From NCBI GenBank assembly GCA_030425295.1, contig JAUIAT010000009.1, positions 1-64,000 on the forward strand: a stretch of 64,000 nucleotides of DNA. Direction: 5' to 3'. Numbering within the stretch: position 1 is the stretch's first letter; each line of letters opens with the position of its first letter. Source of the stretch: Gammaproteobacteria bacterium (GTDB lineage: Bacteria; Pseudomonadota; Gammaproteobacteria; JAUIAT01). The position numbers and the translations under genes are program-made. This document shows, in pieces, positions 25,394 through 34,451 of the stretch. The notes beneath the pieces were generated by a model that was given only the letters and a program-made list of their open reading frames with translations, did no database searches and had not been told where the DNA came from.

Positions 25394-25454
25394 AATAATG
25401 GCACTTTATAATTTTTAAAAGGTGGGATCATTCTCTAAAAAACTAAAACACTTA

Positions 25455-26090
25455 TCAAGTACTAAACAATAAACCAATTGAAAATTCATTTTTGTATGGC
25501 CTAAATTTAGCATATGCAGGCGCCGCAGGGTTACTAACTAAGAATGCTTTAGACTTAGTATATGTATATCTAATCTGCAAAGCTAACCAGTCCTTAAACT
25601 TATGCTCAAAGCCAAAACCTACCTGCTTACCGGGCTGACGTTTATTAAACCTAAGATTTTTATAATTCTTTGATTTATAATTGGTATTATCTAATCCGGC
25701 AGCAAGATAAACATAATCTTTTTCTCCCACAAGCCAACCTAAAAGCAAATTACCCCCTGCGGAATATTTTGCATCTATGCGATACTTAGAACCGCTTGCA
25801 ATTTCTTTATGACGACCATAATTTCTGGAGTAATAACCTTCAGCGCCTAGAAAAAACTCTTCATTAAATACATAACGATAACCTGCATTAAATTTCATTA
25901 ACTTAGCTTTTATATCATTATCCCAATCATTTAGAGCTCTCAAATCTTGATAAGGAATAGTAACCATTGAAAGGCCTGTACTCGCACCAGCAAAAAACCC
26001 TGAGGGTACAGAAAAAGCACTAGCAGAAGAAAAAGGAATTAACAAAACGACAATTAGAGATAAAAATAAATTGCGAATTTTCACAATCAA
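25455..26090 (-). CDS. Outer-membrane beta-barrel protein (OmpA/opacity type)
   Basis: 211 residues. Signal peptide ending near ASA (about residue 25). The mature part alternates hydrophobic and polar residues in amphipathic strands (AGYRYVFNEEFFLGAEGYYS; GGNLLLGWLVG; WLALQIRYTYTKS) and ends with a strand closing in an aromatic residue (NEFSIGLLFST), fitting an eight-stranded barrel. No OmpA peptidoglycan domain. Function unknown: adhesin, porin-like or immune-exposed protein. Confidence 0.72.
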   Translation of the reverse strand: MIVKIRNLFLSLIVVLLIPFSSASAFSVPSGFFAGASTGLSMVTIPYQDLRALNDWDNDIKAKLMKFNAGYRYVFNEEFFLGAEGYYSRNYGRHKEIASGSKYRIDAKYSAGGNLLLGWLVGEKDYVYLAAGLDNTNYKSKNYKNLRFNKRQPGKQVGFGFEHKFKDWLALQIRYTYTKSKAFLVSNPAAPAYAKFRPYKNEFSIGLLFST

Positions 26091-26179
26091 AACTCCATGT
26101 AAATATAATCCAAGACCTTAAGATAGCAGATTAATACAAGTCTTGTAAAACTAGTCATATAATCCATCTGTAAGATGAG

Positions 26180-28324
26180 TTATATAACCTGCTCACTATT
26201 AGAACTTAGTGACTCAATCGCTTTTAAACTTGCCAAAGTTGTGGCATAAATTGAATCCCAACCAAGCTCTAACTGGCCACTCTGCAAAGATTGAACCAAA
26301 GACTTAATCATATTAGCCTGCCCCTTGTTCTGAGACTTTTGCTTTATTTTTTTAGGGCGATTAGAGCCATCATATAAAGTCAAAACTTTCCAATCAGTTA
26401 TTTCAGCCGACTTCCCGCCGCCATAAATTGCAATATTCTCTTTTGGCATACGATTCGAGCCAGAAGAAGTATATGTAATTGAAGCAATTGAGCCATCTGC
26501 AAAACCAAGGTCGATAATAACATTGTCATTTAGCACAGGAGATTGAGTGCTAGTTGCAACCCCCCTACAATAAACTGATATTGGGTTAGCACCAATTAAA
26601 GCGCCTGCCAAATCTATAAAATGGCATGCCTCACCAATTATTCTGCCACCGCCAACTTTTGGATCCTGAACCCAACTGGACATATCAATATATCCAGCAT
26701 TTACTCTAATATTTACAACTTTAGGTCCAACATTTGAAGCCATAAACTCATTTACTTTTCTCGTAAATGATGCAAAACGGCGGTTAAACCCGACCATTAG
26801 CAATCTATCAGAGCTATTATAAGCTTCTTTGACTGCATGTAATGATTCAATATCTAAAGCTAATGGTTTTTCGACATAAACATGTTTACCTGCAGCTAAA
26901 GCCTTAACAACAGATTCGGCATGAAGATTATGGCGGGATAAAATCATAATAAGATCAGTTTCATCATGTAATAAATCATTGAAACTACCTACAGAGCTTA
27001 CAAACCCATACTGTTTAGCAACTCTTTCTGCAGTTCGCCCAGTAGCTGTTGCAACACCCTGCAGCACAACATCTGTATTTTTAGTTAATAACGGCAGCAA
27101 AACCCCGGTACCGTACTGCCCTGCCCCCATTAAAGAAATATTTATTTTGCTACTAACTCTATTTAATTTTTTAGCTTTTACGTTTTTTTCGACTGAAACT
27201 TCTACATCATATTCAAAGATCATCCCCATGCAATTTTGGTTTTTCTTAGCATCAGTTAACAAAGCATAGGCATCTAGTGCCTCATCAAATTTAAATCGAT
27301 GAGACATTAATGGCGCCATATTGATTTCACCCTGCGCTAACAACTGTAAGAACGCCTGCATATTACGATTTTCAGTAAATCTCACATAAGAATAAGGATA
27401 ATCAATACCTTTCTCTTCATAATTATGGTCATATCTACCAGGACCATAAGATCTTGCAACTGTAAACTCAATTTCTTTGTCATAATAAGGACGGCGAGGA
27501 ATATCCAAGCCAACCGCGCCTACCGCAACTACACGACCACGCTCACGGGTTACTTCTCCAGCCATAGTTATTGGCTGATTAGAATGAGTGCTAGCACAAA
27601 TAATTACACCATCAACCCCATGACCATCAGTCAAAGCATGACATTGATCACTACATTCATCAGCAGATCTCATGACAATCGCACCCTGCTCTTCAGCTAA
27701 TTTATTCTTCTTCGAATCGAGATCAAAACCAATAACGCGACAACCATTAGCTCGCAATAATTGCACAGCAACTTGGCCAATTAACCCCAATCCGATAACC
27801 AAAAACGTCTCACCTAATTGCGGCTTAGCCAAGCGCAAACCTTGCATAGCAATCGCGCCAACTGTTGAAAAACAAGCTTGATCAAGGGCAACATTTTCTG
27901 GAATTTTAGCAACTAAATTTTGTGGGACAGCAATAACTTCCGCATGATTGGCATAACCAGCACCGGCACAGGCAACTTTATCTCCTGGCTGAGTACCTTT
28001 AACATCAGCACCTACAGCAATAACCACACCAGCAGTGCTATAACCCATTGGATTAGGAGCTTCTAAGCGCTGATTAACTTTATGATAAGTTTTTAACAAG
28101 CCTTCATCTTTAACTTTTTGAATTACTTTCTTAACTTGATCAGGCCTGGCCTTGGCTTTCTCCCACAAAGACATTTTGCCCATCTCGAGCACCATTTTTT
28201 CTGTACCGGCGCTAATTACAGAGTAGTGGTTTTGCACCAAGACCATCTGGTTATCGATAACTGGTTGCGGCACATCTTCTAAGGAAATTTTACCGTTTTT
28301 AAGACTTTGTAGAATCTGTTTCAT
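26180..28324 (-). CDS. Two-domain oxidoreductase (zinc-type dehydrogenase + Gfo/Idh/MocA)
   Basis: 714 residues. N-terminal half (1-370): medium-chain dehydrogenase with GDKVACAGAGYANHAEV and Rossmann loop FLVIGLGLIGQVAVQLL. C-terminal half (about 390-714): Gfo/Idh/MocA fold with INISLMGAGQYGTGVLLPLL and the catalytic EKP motif in YVEKPLALD. Such fusions occur in LPS and capsule clusters and are thought to modify sugars by oxidation-reduction; the exact reaction is unknown. The ATG at 28324 (MKQILQSL) has no strong Shine-Dalgarno. It is the last gene of the minus-strand surface cluster. Confidence 0.85.
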   Translation of the reverse strand: MKQILQSLKNGKISLEDVPQPVIDNQMVLVQNHYSVISAGTEKMVLEMGKMSLWEKAKARPDQVKKVIQKVKDEGLLKTYHKVNQRLEAPNPMGYSTAGVVIAVGADVKGTQPGDKVACAGAGYANHAEVIAVPQNLVAKIPENVALDQACFSTVGAIAMQGLRLAKPQLGETFLVIGLGLIGQVAVQLLRANGCRVIGFDLDSKKNKLAEEQGAIVMRSADECSDQCHALTDGHGVDGVIICASTHSNQPITMAGEVTRERGRVVAVGAVGLDIPRRPYYDKEIEFTVARSYGPGRYDHNYEEKGIDYPYSYVRFTENRNMQAFLQLLAQGEINMAPLMSHRFKFDEALDAYALLTDAKKNQNCMGMIFEYDVEVSVEKNVKAKKLNRVSSKINISLMGAGQYGTGVLLPLLTKNTDVVLQGVATATGRTAERVAKQYGFVSSVGSFNDLLHDETDLIMILSRHNLHAESVVKALAAGKHVYVEKPLALDIESLHAVKEAYNSSDRLLMVGFNRRFASFTRKVNEFMASNVGPKVVNIRVNAGYIDMSSWVQDPKVGGGRIIGEACHFIDLAGALIGANPISVYCRGVATSTQSPVLNDNVIIDLGFADGSIASITYTSSGSNRMPKENIAIYGGGKSAEITDWKVLTLYDGSNRPKKIKQKSQNKGQANMIKSLVQSLQSGQLELGWDSIYATTLASLKAIESLSSNSEQVI

Positions 28325-28365
28325 AATTTTTTCTCAATAACTTTAAGACCAATTGTCAATAACCC

Positions 28366-29511
28366 CTAAGCAACTAAATAATTCTGATATGGAAAAGCTT
28401 GTATTTGCTCTTTACAATCTATTGGCTGGCCATTGTACAATAAATACCCTTTATCACCCTCTTCAAGTAGCGGCTCCATATGCTTTATCATTTTCAGTTT
28501 GTAGCTAGATGTGTATTTAATTTCATAAAGCTCTTTGCTCTGCACTCTATCGATAATCAAATCAACTTCAGCCCCATGATTCGTCCTATAATAACAAAGC
28601 TCACTATGCCTATTCTGATGAATTTCTTTTTTTAATAATTCACATAGTACATAGTTTTCAAATAAGCTTCCTAGCATTGGACCATTTTCAAATAAATCAC
28701 GACTAGTAATACGGGTAAGATGGGCAACCAATCCAGTGTCATAAAAATACACCTTCGGACTTTTAACTATTCTTTTACCATAGTTTTTAAAGTATGGAGG
28801 CAACAAAAAAATAATATAAGAGGCCTCAAGAACTGAGACCCATCGTTTAATAGTAGATACCGCAACCCCTAGATCTGCGGCATACCTAGATAAATTAAGC
28901 TGCTGTGAACAATTGGCTGCCAACATCTTTATTAATCTTGTAAAATCCCTAATATCACCTATATTTGCTAAACTTCTTACATCCCGCTCCAGGTAAGTAG
29001 TCATATATGAGGCATACCAAGCGTCGCTTTGAACATATCCTTTCCTGACAAGCTCTGGATAGCTGCCTCTAAATACAGCATCGCCTCTATATTCATTAGG
29101 CATTTCATTAATCTGCAAAGGTAATAAAGTTAGAAGACCTATCCTCCCAGCAAGAGACTCCGTAATTTCATCAACCAAACTAAACTGACTTGACCCAGTA
29201 ACTATATATTTACCGTAATTATCTCTATCTTTATCGACCTCAAGTTTAATCGCATCAAAAAGCTCGGGCACCTTTTGTGCCTCATCAAATATCACCTTAT
29301 TATCAAATTTATTCATAAACCACTTAGGGTCAGAGTAAAACATATCAATATTCTGCTGATCATCGAATGAAACGTACCTGTATTCTTTGCCTAATGATTC
29401 AAGCAATAATGTAGATTTTCCAGATTGACGAGGACCAGTCAAACCAACTACAGAAAAAGCAGTTAGGTACTCTCGCAACAAAGGCTCAATTTTTCTTTCA
29501 AAATAAATCAT
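28366..29511 (-). CDS. AAA ATPase with DUF4143 C-terminal domain
   Basis: 381 residues. Walker A GPRQSGKST (26-34), Walker B KVIFDEAQK, sensor IVTGSSQFSLV, then a DUF4143 domain with nuclease-like NHGAEVDLIIDR and YEIKYTSS (E-x-K). This family is abundant and patchy in bacteria; its function is poorly known. Stand-alone between glycan genes that surround it. Two near-identical palindromes lie directly upstream of the start and probably control it. Signs of horizontal insertion: isolated and sitting in the middle of a cluster. Confidence 0.85.
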   Translation of the reverse strand: MIYFERKIEPLLREYLTAFSVVGLTGPRQSGKSTLLLESLGKEYRYVSFDDQQNIDMFYSDPKWFMNKFDNKVIFDEAQKVPELFDAIKLEVDKDRDNYGKYIVTGSSQFSLVDEITESLAGRIGLLTLLPLQINEMPNEYRGDAVFRGSYPELVRKGYVQSDAWYASYMTTYLERDVRSLANIGDIRDFTRLIKMLAANCSQQLNLSRYAADLGVAVSTIKRWVSVLEASYIIFLLPPYFKNYGKRIVKSPKVYFYDTGLVAHLTRITSRDLFENGPMLGSLFENYVLCELLKKEIHQNRHSELCYYRTNHGAEVDLIIDRVQSKELYEIKYTSSYKLKMIKHMEPLLEEGDKGYLLYNGQPIDCKEQIQAFPYQNYLVA

Positions 29512-29526
29512 TCTAAAGCAATTTAT

Positions 29527-29559
29527 GTGTAAATTTACGATTCAATAATAAATTTACAC
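29527..29559. promoter_or_regulatory. Palindromic operator-like site 1
   Basis: GTGTAAATTTA, an 11-base spacer CGATTCAATAA, then TAAATTTACAC: perfect 11-bp arms. It lies 16 bases upstream of the DUF4143 ATPase start. The spacer is conserved in the second copy, which a simple terminator would not need. Confidence 0.6.
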
Positions 29560-29588
29560 AAAAAAGCCAGCAATTTCAACTTAAAAAC

Positions 29589-29621
29589 GTACAAATTTGC
29601 GATTCAATAGTAAATTTGCAC
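29589..29621. promoter_or_regulatory. Palindromic operator-like site 2
   Basis: GTACAAATTTG, spacer CGATTCAATAG, TAAATTTGCAC: same design as site 1, exactly 62 bases upstream, with a shared AAAAAA tail. Arms pair with two mismatches. Two spaced copies suggest a dimeric regulator, possibly the ATPase itself or a partner. Confidence 0.6.
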
Positions 29622-29650
29622 AAAAAAATAAAAATTGCATATAGCATTTA

Positions 29651-31528
29651 TTACTCACGCAACCAAATCTCTAAAGTCAGAAACTGCCAAATTTGTTGAG
29701 AATAGTCGAATTTACCGGCGCGATCATCTCTAATCATTATATTAACTGCATCACGATTACAAATATCTCGACTTAAAAAACCATCGGAGCTTAAAAGATA
29801 GTCATCAATCATTGGTTTTAATTCACCCCTAATCCAGGATCGAAGAGGTGCTGCAAACCCAGCTTTAGGGCGATTAATAATCTCATCTGGCAACCAAGCT
29901 CTCGCCGCCTCTTTCAGAACTGACTTGGTTTTGCCTTTTCGTATTTTAACTTTGCCAGGCATTGAAAAGGCACAAGTTACAACTTCCTTGTCAACAAAAG
30001 GAACTCTAACTTCACTACTAGCTGCCATACTGGCACGATCAGAATAAGTTAGATTCAAACCGCGCATAAACCATTGAGAATCAACATAGCACATGCGATT
30101 TATCTGATCTAAATCAGCATATTTATTATAAATTTTAGAATGATCTACAAACGGTTTAGAAAGATATTGTTGGTAATCTTTAGATAACAAATTACCAAGA
30201 TCACATTGCGAATAATAACTATAACTACGCTGAAAAGCAGCTTCTTCAGGCATACCCGCAAACGCTAAAAATCTCTTCAACCATCGAATATATCTATAAC
30301 CACCTGAACCACTTGCAACAGGAAGCTTATTAACTAAAAATTCTAAAGACTTATGTCCGAATTTAGGCATTAAGCGACGATACTTAGCAGCCAGCAGACA
30401 AGCATAATGCTTACGATACCCCGCAAAAATCTCATCAGCTCCCATGCCCGATAACAGAACTTTACTGCCCGCTTTGCGCGCAGCCTCACATATAAGATAA
30501 GTATTTATAGCTGCTGCATCGCCAATTGGTTCATCGAGCATAGCGACAAGTTTTGGCCACAGTTCGACGATGTTAGGCGTTATTTCTATCTCATTTAACT
30601 TAATATCAAGCATTTTGGCAACTTTTCGCGCATAAAAAGCATCATCTGGCATTGCCTCAAATTTTTTATCCTCTGATCGAAAAGCAATCGTGTAAGCCTC
30701 AATATCAGGGTTATTACGTGAAGCAAGGGAGGCAATAATACTTGAATCCAGACCGCCACTTAGCAAAACAGATACTGGCACATCGGCAATCATATGCGCA
30801 TCAACCGAGTCTTCAATAGTTTTTTGTAATGACGCAACGCAATCACCCGGCGCCATATTCGATTTATTAGAGGGCTCAAAGATGTCACTGTATCGCTTAA
30901 TGCGCAATCCTGACTTCATGGACATTTGGGCATAACACCCAGAAGGAAACTTTTGAACGCCCTTATAAATACACTGATTATCTGGCAACCAAAGATATTC
31001 AAGATGGGTTACTACCGCCTGCGGGTCAACCTCCAAACCAAGACTTAATGCTTTCAGTGATTTTAGCTCAGAAGAAAAGATTAGCTTATTGCCATCTAAT
31101 TTATAAAAAAGCGGCTTAATCCCAAATTCATCCCGCGCAAGAAACAACCCCTGAGATTGCTCATCATATATTGCAAAAGCAAACATACCCCTAAGGCGGT
31201 TTAGTGATCTAGCCCCCCAAGCACGCCAAGCCTCCAACACAACTTCGGTATCAGAATTTGTATTGAAATTTACACCCTGCTTATTTAGCTCGGCAGCTAG
31301 CTCCTTATAGTTATATACCTCGCCATTAAATACTATTACGAGACCATCTTTGACTAGTGGCTGATTTGCAGACTCAGTAAGGTCGATAATTGAAAGTCGG
31401 CGATGCCCCAAGGAGACATACCCATTTTGATAGATACCTTGGGCATCGGGACCACGATGTGAAATCGCTCCAGACATTTTAGAAATAGAAAGCTCGGGTT
31501 GATTAAAAAGACCAACTATTCCGCACAC
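29651..31528 (-). CDS. asnB: Asparagine synthase-like glutamine amidotransferase (copy 1)
   Basis: 625 residues. N-terminal Ntn glutaminase domain: Cys2 (after Met removal) in CGIVGLFNQ, SHRGPDAQG, HRRLSIIDL, NGEVYNY. C-terminal synthetase domain with the pyrophosphatase loop LSGGLDSSIIA. Starts at GTG whose G overlaps the marC stop TAG (taGTG), so translationally coupled. In surface-glycan clusters these enzymes often amidate uronic acids of the glycan instead of making free asparagine; free Asn cannot be excluded. Confidence 0.88.
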   Translation of the reverse strand: MCGIVGLFNQPELSISKMSGAISHRGPDAQGIYQNGYVSLGHRRLSIIDLTESANQPLVKDGLVIVFNGEVYNYKELAAELNKQGVNFNTNSDTEVVLEAWRAWGARSLNRLRGMFAFAIYDEQSQGLFLARDEFGIKPLFYKLDGNKLIFSSELKSLKALSLGLEVDPQAVVTHLEYLWLPDNQCIYKGVQKFPSGCYAQMSMKSGLRIKRYSDIFEPSNKSNMAPGDCVASLQKTIEDSVDAHMIADVPVSVLLSGGLDSSIIASLASRNNPDIEAYTIAFRSEDKKFEAMPDDAFYARKVAKMLDIKLNEIEITPNIVELWPKLVAMLDEPIGDAAAINTYLICEAARKAGSKVLLSGMGADEIFAGYRKHYACLLAAKYRRLMPKFGHKSLEFLVNKLPVASGSGGYRYIRWLKRFLAFAGMPEEAAFQRSYSYYSQCDLGNLLSKDYQQYLSKPFVDHSKIYNKYADLDQINRMCYVDSQWFMRGLNLTYSDRASMAASSEVRVPFVDKEVVTCAFSMPGKVKIRKGKTKSVLKEAARAWLPDEIINRPKAGFAAPLRSWIRGELKPMIDDYLLSSDGFLSRDICNRDAVNIMIRDDRAGKFDYSQQIWQFLTLEIWLRE

Positions 31529-32151
31529 TAAAACAATGCCTCACGAATTCCGTCAATCATCATATCACTCGCTACAGCAACCAAAATCAAGCCCATTAAG
31601 CGAGTTGCAATCAAAACTCCAGAATGGCCAAGAATTTTTTGCACATAATTTGCAAAATAAAAAACAATGCCAACAAACAGAATAATCGCGATATCAATTA
31701 AAGAAAATGCAAACTTATAGGCCAAAGTTCCGTACTGATGAACAGATTCCATAATAATAGTAAAGGCCCCGGGGCCACCAATAATAGGAATAGCTAGAGG
31801 CACCACACCCACTGCAGAACGATCTTCGATTGAGTTTTGCTCATCTGTATGCTGTATCATGGAGCTTTCACTTGGATTCAACATGGACACCCCAATTAAA
31901 GTCAAAACAATGCCGCCAGCTATCTGAATTCCTGGCAAAGTAATACCAAACCAAGTAAGCACCCAGTCACCACCCCAAGTTAAAAGTAGAAAAGTTACAG
32001 CCAAAGTCATCATCATAGATCTGATATTCTGCTTTTGCTCGGCAAAAGGTTTATCGTGCATCAAACCAATATAAAAACCTAGATTCCCAAACGCGTTGGT
32101 AATGACAAACAAAGATACAAAAAAGTGCACCAACTCTACCGGATCTAGCAT
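31528..32151 (-). CDS. MarC-family membrane protein
   Basis: 207 residues with six membrane segments. FFVSLFVITNAFGNLGFYIGL and ARLMGLILVAVASDMMIDGI resemble the UPF0056/MarC signature; VVPLAIPIIGGPGAFTIIM is the second repeat. Family once tied to antibiotic resistance, actual role unknown. Encoded between two glycan genes with coupled translation to asnB copy 1, unusual company for this family. Confidence 0.85.
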   Translation of the reverse strand: MLDPVELVHFFVSLFVITNAFGNLGFYIGLMHDKPFAEQKQNIRSMMMTLAVTFLLLTWGGDWVLTWFGITLPGIQIAGGIVLTLIGVSMLNPSESSMIQHTDEQNSIEDRSAVGVVPLAIPIIGGPGAFTIIMESVHQYGTLAYKFAFSLIDIAIILFVGIVFYFANYVQKILGHSGVLIATRLMGLILVAVASDMMIDGIREALF

Positions 32152-32192
32152 AATAAAATTCTCTAATTAATAAATAGTTGCGCTCATTCTAC

Positions 32193-33395
32193 CTATTTTT
32201 GTAGAACTTTTCTACAAGCATTAATAACTCCTGCAGCGGTCTCTGCAATTCCCCACTTTGAAATAATGTCGACACTACAACCCTTCATCCTGTCAATCTC
32301 CTCGGGGCTACCAATTAAATATTTCAACTTATCGCCAAGGCCATCAAGATCATTCGCGCGAACCACGAAACCATTTTCTCCATTTTTAACCAAATCAAAA
32401 CCTGAACCAACCTGATCACTAACAAGCATTGCACAATCAACATTCATGGCCTCATTAACAACAAGACCCCATGGCTCGCGCTCTGAAGGCAGGACAAAAA
32501 TATCTGCCAACTTAAGATAATATGGCAACTCGGACTGATTCTTAAACCCAAGAAACTTAATATTATTCCAACCCAAGCTTGATACCATTTCCTCTAGCTC
32601 TTGTCGCATTTCTCCATCACCGACAAATAATAGATATGCCTCAGGCGCTTTTTTGCCATCAGAAGATACCCTAGAAAATGCCTCAATTAATAAATCTGGA
32701 TTTTTACGTCGTTGCAATTTACTAACATACAAAACAATCGGAAACCCCTCTTTCAAACCGAGCTCAGAGCTGATTTTTTCAACTTCTTTCTCCCCAGCAG
32801 AAGCCTTATTTTGAAAAAACTCATTATCAACAGCATAAGGTGCTAAAAACAATTTCTCACCAGGAACACCAAAGTGTTTATAAAACTCAGCATTAGCTGA
32901 ACCCACAGTTAGAAATGCATCTACCTTTCGATTTAACCACCAGAAAAAACCTTTACGAATCTTCTTTTTTAAGGGGCTGGTAGCAAGAGAAAAAAGATTC
33001 GACTCCCCCCTAACCATAACTTTCAAACCCATGCTCTTGGCAAGAAAAATCGCATAAACATCAAAAAGGGAAGCATATCCGTGAACCCAAAGCACATCTG
33101 CACCAAAATCTTTAAGAGCCTTTTTCAGGCCATAATTTAAAGGCTTTGCAAAACCGAATTTCTCATTACCCCCCAAACAAGGTAAAACTTTATATTTATA
33201 GCCCTCATCAATGGGAACATCCCATTTAACTGCACAACCAAATCCAGCATCATTATGCGAAGATAAAGAGTAATCACTTCGGAATAACACGAGCAAATCT
33301 ACATTGGGATCTTCTTCTAGCAAGCGCAAGAAAGGCGCTTGATAATAAATAGGATGGCTAACTAGATATACTAATTTTATAGGTTTCCGCATCAT
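32193..33395 (-). CDS. Family 4 glycosyltransferase
   Basis: 400 residues. N-terminal HPIYYQAPFLRLLEED; donor domain with GFPIVLYVSKLQRRKNPDLLIEAF (R-x-x-x-K), LLFVGDGEMRQELEE and the EX7E motif EPWGLVVNEAMN, plus VSDQVGSG. Retaining GT-B enzyme of surface glycan assembly. It lies 16 bases downstream of the GT9 gene, in the same minus-strand run. Confidence 0.88.
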   Translation of the reverse strand: MMRKPIKLVYLVSHPIYYQAPFLRLLEEDPNVDLLVLFRSDYSLSSHNDAGFGCAVKWDVPIDEGYKYKVLPCLGGNEKFGFAKPLNYGLKKALKDFGADVLWVHGYASLFDVYAIFLAKSMGLKVMVRGESNLFSLATSPLKKKIRKGFFWWLNRKVDAFLTVGSANAEFYKHFGVPGEKLFLAPYAVDNEFFQNKASAGEKEVEKISSELGLKEGFPIVLYVSKLQRRKNPDLLIEAFSRVSSDGKKAPEAYLLFVGDGEMRQELEEMVSSLGWNNIKFLGFKNQSELPYYLKLADIFVLPSEREPWGLVVNEAMNVDCAMLVSDQVGSGFDLVKNGENGFVVRANDLDGLGDKLKYLIGSPEEIDRMKGCSVDIISKWGIAETAAGVINACRKVLQK

Positions 33396-33411
33396 TTCTC
33401 ACTTAATCAAA

Positions 33412-34440
33412 TTACGAAAGAATCAAATCTATTTCATTAACCACATCATCTACAGTTATCGACCTAATAGATTCACCCTTGGGATATATTACTCTGTGAC
33501 CACTACCAAATGGATACCAGCAGCCAGGCCTATTATGCCTACTGAATATAGCCACACATTGGACACCACTTGCTGCGGCCAAGTGCATAGGGCCACTATC
33601 ATGACCTACAAATAGCTTAGCCCTTTCAAGCAAGGCAGCAGACTGTCTAACACTTAGCGCACCGCAAAGATTAACACCAGACCCAGACCAAAGATCTAGC
33701 AACTCTTGGCAGTGGGCATATTCACTACTTACCCCTATAAAAACCAAAGCTAAATTCTGATATTTCTTGGTAAGTTTCGAGATTAAATTTTTCCAGTTAT
33801 CTTGACCCCAACTTTTAATCTCAAGCTTGGTGCCAACAGAACACACTACAATATTTTTATCATTCAATGAAGCTAGCTCTTGATTTACCAAAGATCTTTC
33901 ACTCTCAGCAACATCTAAGCTCATTACCCCAAGATCATCCCAGTTTATTTCCCCTAAGTCACCTTCAATCTGACGCGCTAGCCTTTTCCCTTCATATTCA
34001 AATAAATTAGTAACTGCATCAAACCTGAACTCTTGCTTATCACCAAATAACGAAAGACCTATTATTTTTTTTATGCCACATAGCTTAAAAAACAAAAAAT
34101 CCCGCCAGGATTGTAGGGCTGATGGCCTTTCAACCAAATAAATCATGACATCAGGTTTCACTTTCTTCACAAGACTTCGCAACACGAAAAGTTTTTTAAA
34201 GATCGAGACCTTAGCTGGATATGCAACGTATTCATCAACCAACCCTGTATTCTCCAACACCGCCTCCAAAGCACAAGCCTTTGAAGTAATTGGCTTGTTA
34301 GTAAGAACAACATGCTTTGCATTTGGGAAAGAAGACCTTATAAGTCGAAAACAAGGCAAAGCCACAACCGTGTCACCTAAACTACCCTGCCTATAGGTCA
34401 TTACCACTTTATATTTGGCTGCAATATTTTTATTAATCAA
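33412..34440 (-). CDS. Family 9 (heptosyltransferase-like) glycosyltransferase
   Basis: 342 residues. MTYRQGSLGDTVVALPCFRL is the GT9 N-terminal signature (GDxxxxLP), and FVGHDSGPMHLAAASGVQCVAIF is the ADP-heptose-like donor site. Third GT9 enzyme in this window besides waaF and waaC, so it may add a further heptose or another sugar to the outer core. Packed 11 bases from the asnB copy 2 gene and 16 from the GT4 gene. Confidence 0.85.
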   Translation of the reverse strand: MINKNIAAKYKVVMTYRQGSLGDTVVALPCFRLIRSSFPNAKHVVLTNKPITSKACALEAVLENTGLVDEYVAYPAKVSIFKKLFVLRSLVKKVKPDVMIYLVERPSALQSWRDFLFFKLCGIKKIIGLSLFGDKQEFRFDAVTNLFEYEGKRLARQIEGDLGEINWDDLGVMSLDVAESERSLVNQELASLNDKNIVVCSVGTKLEIKSWGQDNWKNLISKLTKKYQNLALVFIGVSSEYAHCQELLDLWSGSGVNLCGALSVRQSAALLERAKLFVGHDSGPMHLAAASGVQCVAIFSRHNRPGCWYPFGSGHRVIYPKGESIRSITVDDVVNEIDLILS

Positions 34441-34451
34441 CTAGCTACACC

